From: Chloroflexota bacterium
Lineage (GTDB): Bacteria > Chloroflexota > Dehalococcoidia > GIF9 > UBA5629
Direction of reading: 5' to 3'
Length of the DNA stretch: 6,778 nucleotides
Assembly (NCBI GenBank): GCA_026389655.1
Contig: JAPLHL010000504.1
Coordinates: forward strand, 1 to 6,778
Shown here: positions 5,369 through 6,778 of the stretch, in pieces
Numbering within the stretch: position 1 is the stretch's first letter
How the letters are laid out: the number at the start of each line of letters is the position of its first letter
The notes under the pieces: generated by a model
Told to the model about the DNA's origin: nothing
What the model saw: only the letters and a program-made list of their open reading frames with translations
The model's database searches: none
Made by a program: the position numbers and the translations under genes

Positions 5369-6778
5369 AGAAGCACTCGAAGAAATAGCGCTCAGCCGTA
5401 AGGAATACAACCTTATCGTACAGAGGATCGGCCGTGAGCCGACCGAGGTCGAGCTCGGCCTGTTCGGCTCGCTGTGGAGCGAACACTGCGGCTACAAGCA
5501 TTCCAAGGCACTGTTGAGAATGTTCCCCAGCGCAGGCAAGCATGTACTCATCAAGCCGGGCGAGGAAAATGCCGGCGTTATCGATATCGGCGACGGCCAG
5601 GTCATCGGCTTTAAAATGGAATCGCATAACCACCCGTCCTATATCGAGCCCTACCAGGGAGCGGCCACGGGTGTGGGCGGTATAGTGCGCGATATCTTTA
5701 CCATGGGCATGAGGCCCATAGCGCTTATGAACTCGCTGCGCTTCGGCCCGCTGGAACAACCGCACAACCGCTACCTGATGGGAGGCGTGGTCGGCGGCAT
5801 TGCCGGCTATGGTAACTGCCTCGGCATCGCAGATGTAGGCGGCGAGATTTATTTCGATGATTGCTATACCGGCAACCCCCTGGTCAACGCCCTTTGCCTC
5901 GGCATCGGTAAGGCCGGCGGCCTGGTCAAGGCCACAGCCTATGGCAAGGGAAACCTTATTGTGCTGGTAGGAGCGGACACCGGCCGCGATGGCCTGCACG
6001 GCGCCTCCGGCCTGGCATCCCGCACATTTGAAGAAGTTCGCGAGCTGCGCTCCGCCGTTCAGGTGGGCAACCCCTTCATGGAGAAATCGCTTATCGAGGC
6101 CTGCCTGGAGCTGGCTAAGACCGATTGGATAGTAGGCATGCAGGATTGCGGCGCCGCCGGGCTGACCAGCGCCACCGTTGAGGCAGTGGATAAAGGGGAA
6201 TCCGGCATGGATATCGATGTACAAAAGGTGCCGCGGCGTGAAAAAGGCATGACGCCCTACGAAGTCATGCTCTCCGAATCACAGGAGAGAATGATCATTA
6301 TAGTCAAGAAAGGATATGAGCATAAGGTCAAGGCCCTGTTCGACCGCTGGGACCTGCATTCAGATATTATCGGCACGGTCACTTCCGACCACATGGTAAC
6401 TATCAGGGACGGCGGCAAGGTCGTGGCCAATGTCCCGGTGGAGATACTCAATAAACCCCCCGTATATCACTTCCGGCCCAAAAGGCCCGTCTGGCTGGAT
6501 GGACTGCAGCAGTTGGATTTAAAGAAAATAAAAGACATTTCACCAAAAGACAGCGGCAAAACGCTCTTGAAGTTGCTGGCGGCGCCCAATATTTGCAGCA
6601 AACACACCGTCTATCGCCAGTATGACCACCAGGTAGGAAATAACAGCGTCGTCCTCCCCGGCAGCGATGCCGCAGTGCTGCGCATTCAGGAAACGGCCAA
6701 GGCCATATCAATGGTCACGGACGGCAACGGCCGTTATTGTTATGTAAACCCATTGATCGGCGGTGTGATAGCGGTGGC
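5355..6778 (+). CDS. purL: Phosphoribosylformylglycinamidine synthase subunit PurL, 3' end beyond the window
   Basis: PurL is the ATP-dependent synthetase subunit that makes FGAM from FGAR using ammonia from PurQ. The frame is open from the TTG at 5355 to the window edge, giving 474 complete codons with no stop. Small-type PurL is about 720-760 residues, so roughly the first two thirds is present. Marks in order are [17 protein letters not shown] (35-51, containing the active-site His44), [19 protein letters not shown] (88-106, with the nucleotide/metal-binding ESHNHP), [21 protein letters not shown] (111-131), [10 protein letters not shown] (210-219), [16 protein letters not shown] (236-251), [15 protein letters not shown] (262-276), LSESQERM (306-313), and [17 protein letters not shown] starting the second half. 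It has the short N-terminus of small PurL, which normally works as a complex with PurQ and PurS. The TTG start with GGGAG upstream overlaps purQ by 14 bases. Confidence 0.96.
   Translation, partial: MPVSKEALEEIALSRKEYNLIVQRIGREPTEVELGLFGSLWSEHCGYKHSKALLRMFPSAGKHVLIKPGEENAGVIDIGDGQVIGFKMESHNHPSYIEPYQGAATGVGGIVRDIFTMGMRPIALMNSLRFGPLEQPHNRYLMGGVVGGIAGYGNCLGIADVGGEIYFDDCYTGNPLVNALCLGIGKAGGLVKATAYGKGNLIVLVGADTGRDGLHGASGLASRTFEEVRELRSAVQVGNPFMEKSLIEACLELAKTDWIVGMQDCGAAGLTSATVEAVDKGESGMDIDVQKVPRREKGMTPYEVMLSESQERMIIIVKKGYEHKVKALFDRWDLHSDIIGTVTSDHMVTIRDGGKVVANVPVEILNKPPVYHFRPKRPVWLDGLQQLDLKKIKDISPKDSGKTLLKLLAAPNICSKHTVYRQYDHQVGNNSVVLPGSDAAVLRIQETAKAISMVTDGNGRYCYVNPLIGGVIAV

Noticed and set aside
4667..5410. 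247-codon open frame on the minus strand
   Set aside because: It is antisense to purQ, which has intact catalytic residues on the plus strand. It has no recognisable domain.
5349..6224. Long open frame (291 codons) on the minus strand
   Set aside because: It lies antisense to purL, whose plus-strand reading carries all the family motifs. The minus frame is open only because of GC-rich codon use and matches no protein I recognise.

Overview
This is a bacterial chromosome segment of ordinary, mostly housekeeping content. The bacterial origin is clear from Shine-Dalgarno-led genes, GTG and TTG starts, ribosomal protein S21, and a tRNA gene that encodes its own CCA end. The mix of genes would fit an anaerobic or sediment bacterium, possibly Chloroflexota (Dehalococcoidia-like): an rpsU-yqeY pair, a small-type purQ-purL pair, an ATC-hydrolase-family protein, a PaaG-like crotonase and a lipoprotein molybdopterin oxidoreductase. 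That placement is inference only, and no single marker here fixes the phylum.

Left half (1-2875), transcribed leftward. It holds a DUF2804 protein (70-1128), a lipid-anchored molybdopterin-binding oxidoreductase (1252-1917), a tRNA-Thr(CGT) with its own promoter and a possible terminator (about 1961-2174), and an L-2-amino-thiazoline-4-carboxylic acid hydrolase family protein (2228 to 2779 or 2875).

Right half (2876-6778), transcribed rightward. A PaaG-like enoyl-CoA hydratase/isomerase (2891-3697) ends at a strong intrinsic terminator. A near-consensus promoter then drives rpsU (S21) and yqeY. A second promoter and a leader hairpin precede purQ and purL, the glutaminase and synthetase subunits of FGAM synthase in purine biosynthesis. 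purL starts inside the end of purQ and runs off the window.

The two halves diverge at 2876-2890, where the candidate ribosome binding sites of the two opposing genes lie within one near-palindromic 11-mer. The most notable anomaly is in rpsU: the basic S21 C-terminus is in the -1 frame, and the break falls in a tandem AAGCGC repeat that appears to have lost one A. Restoring that base would end S21 two bases before the yqeY start. I see no mobile element, CRISPR array or phage gene, and no convincing new multi-gene system.
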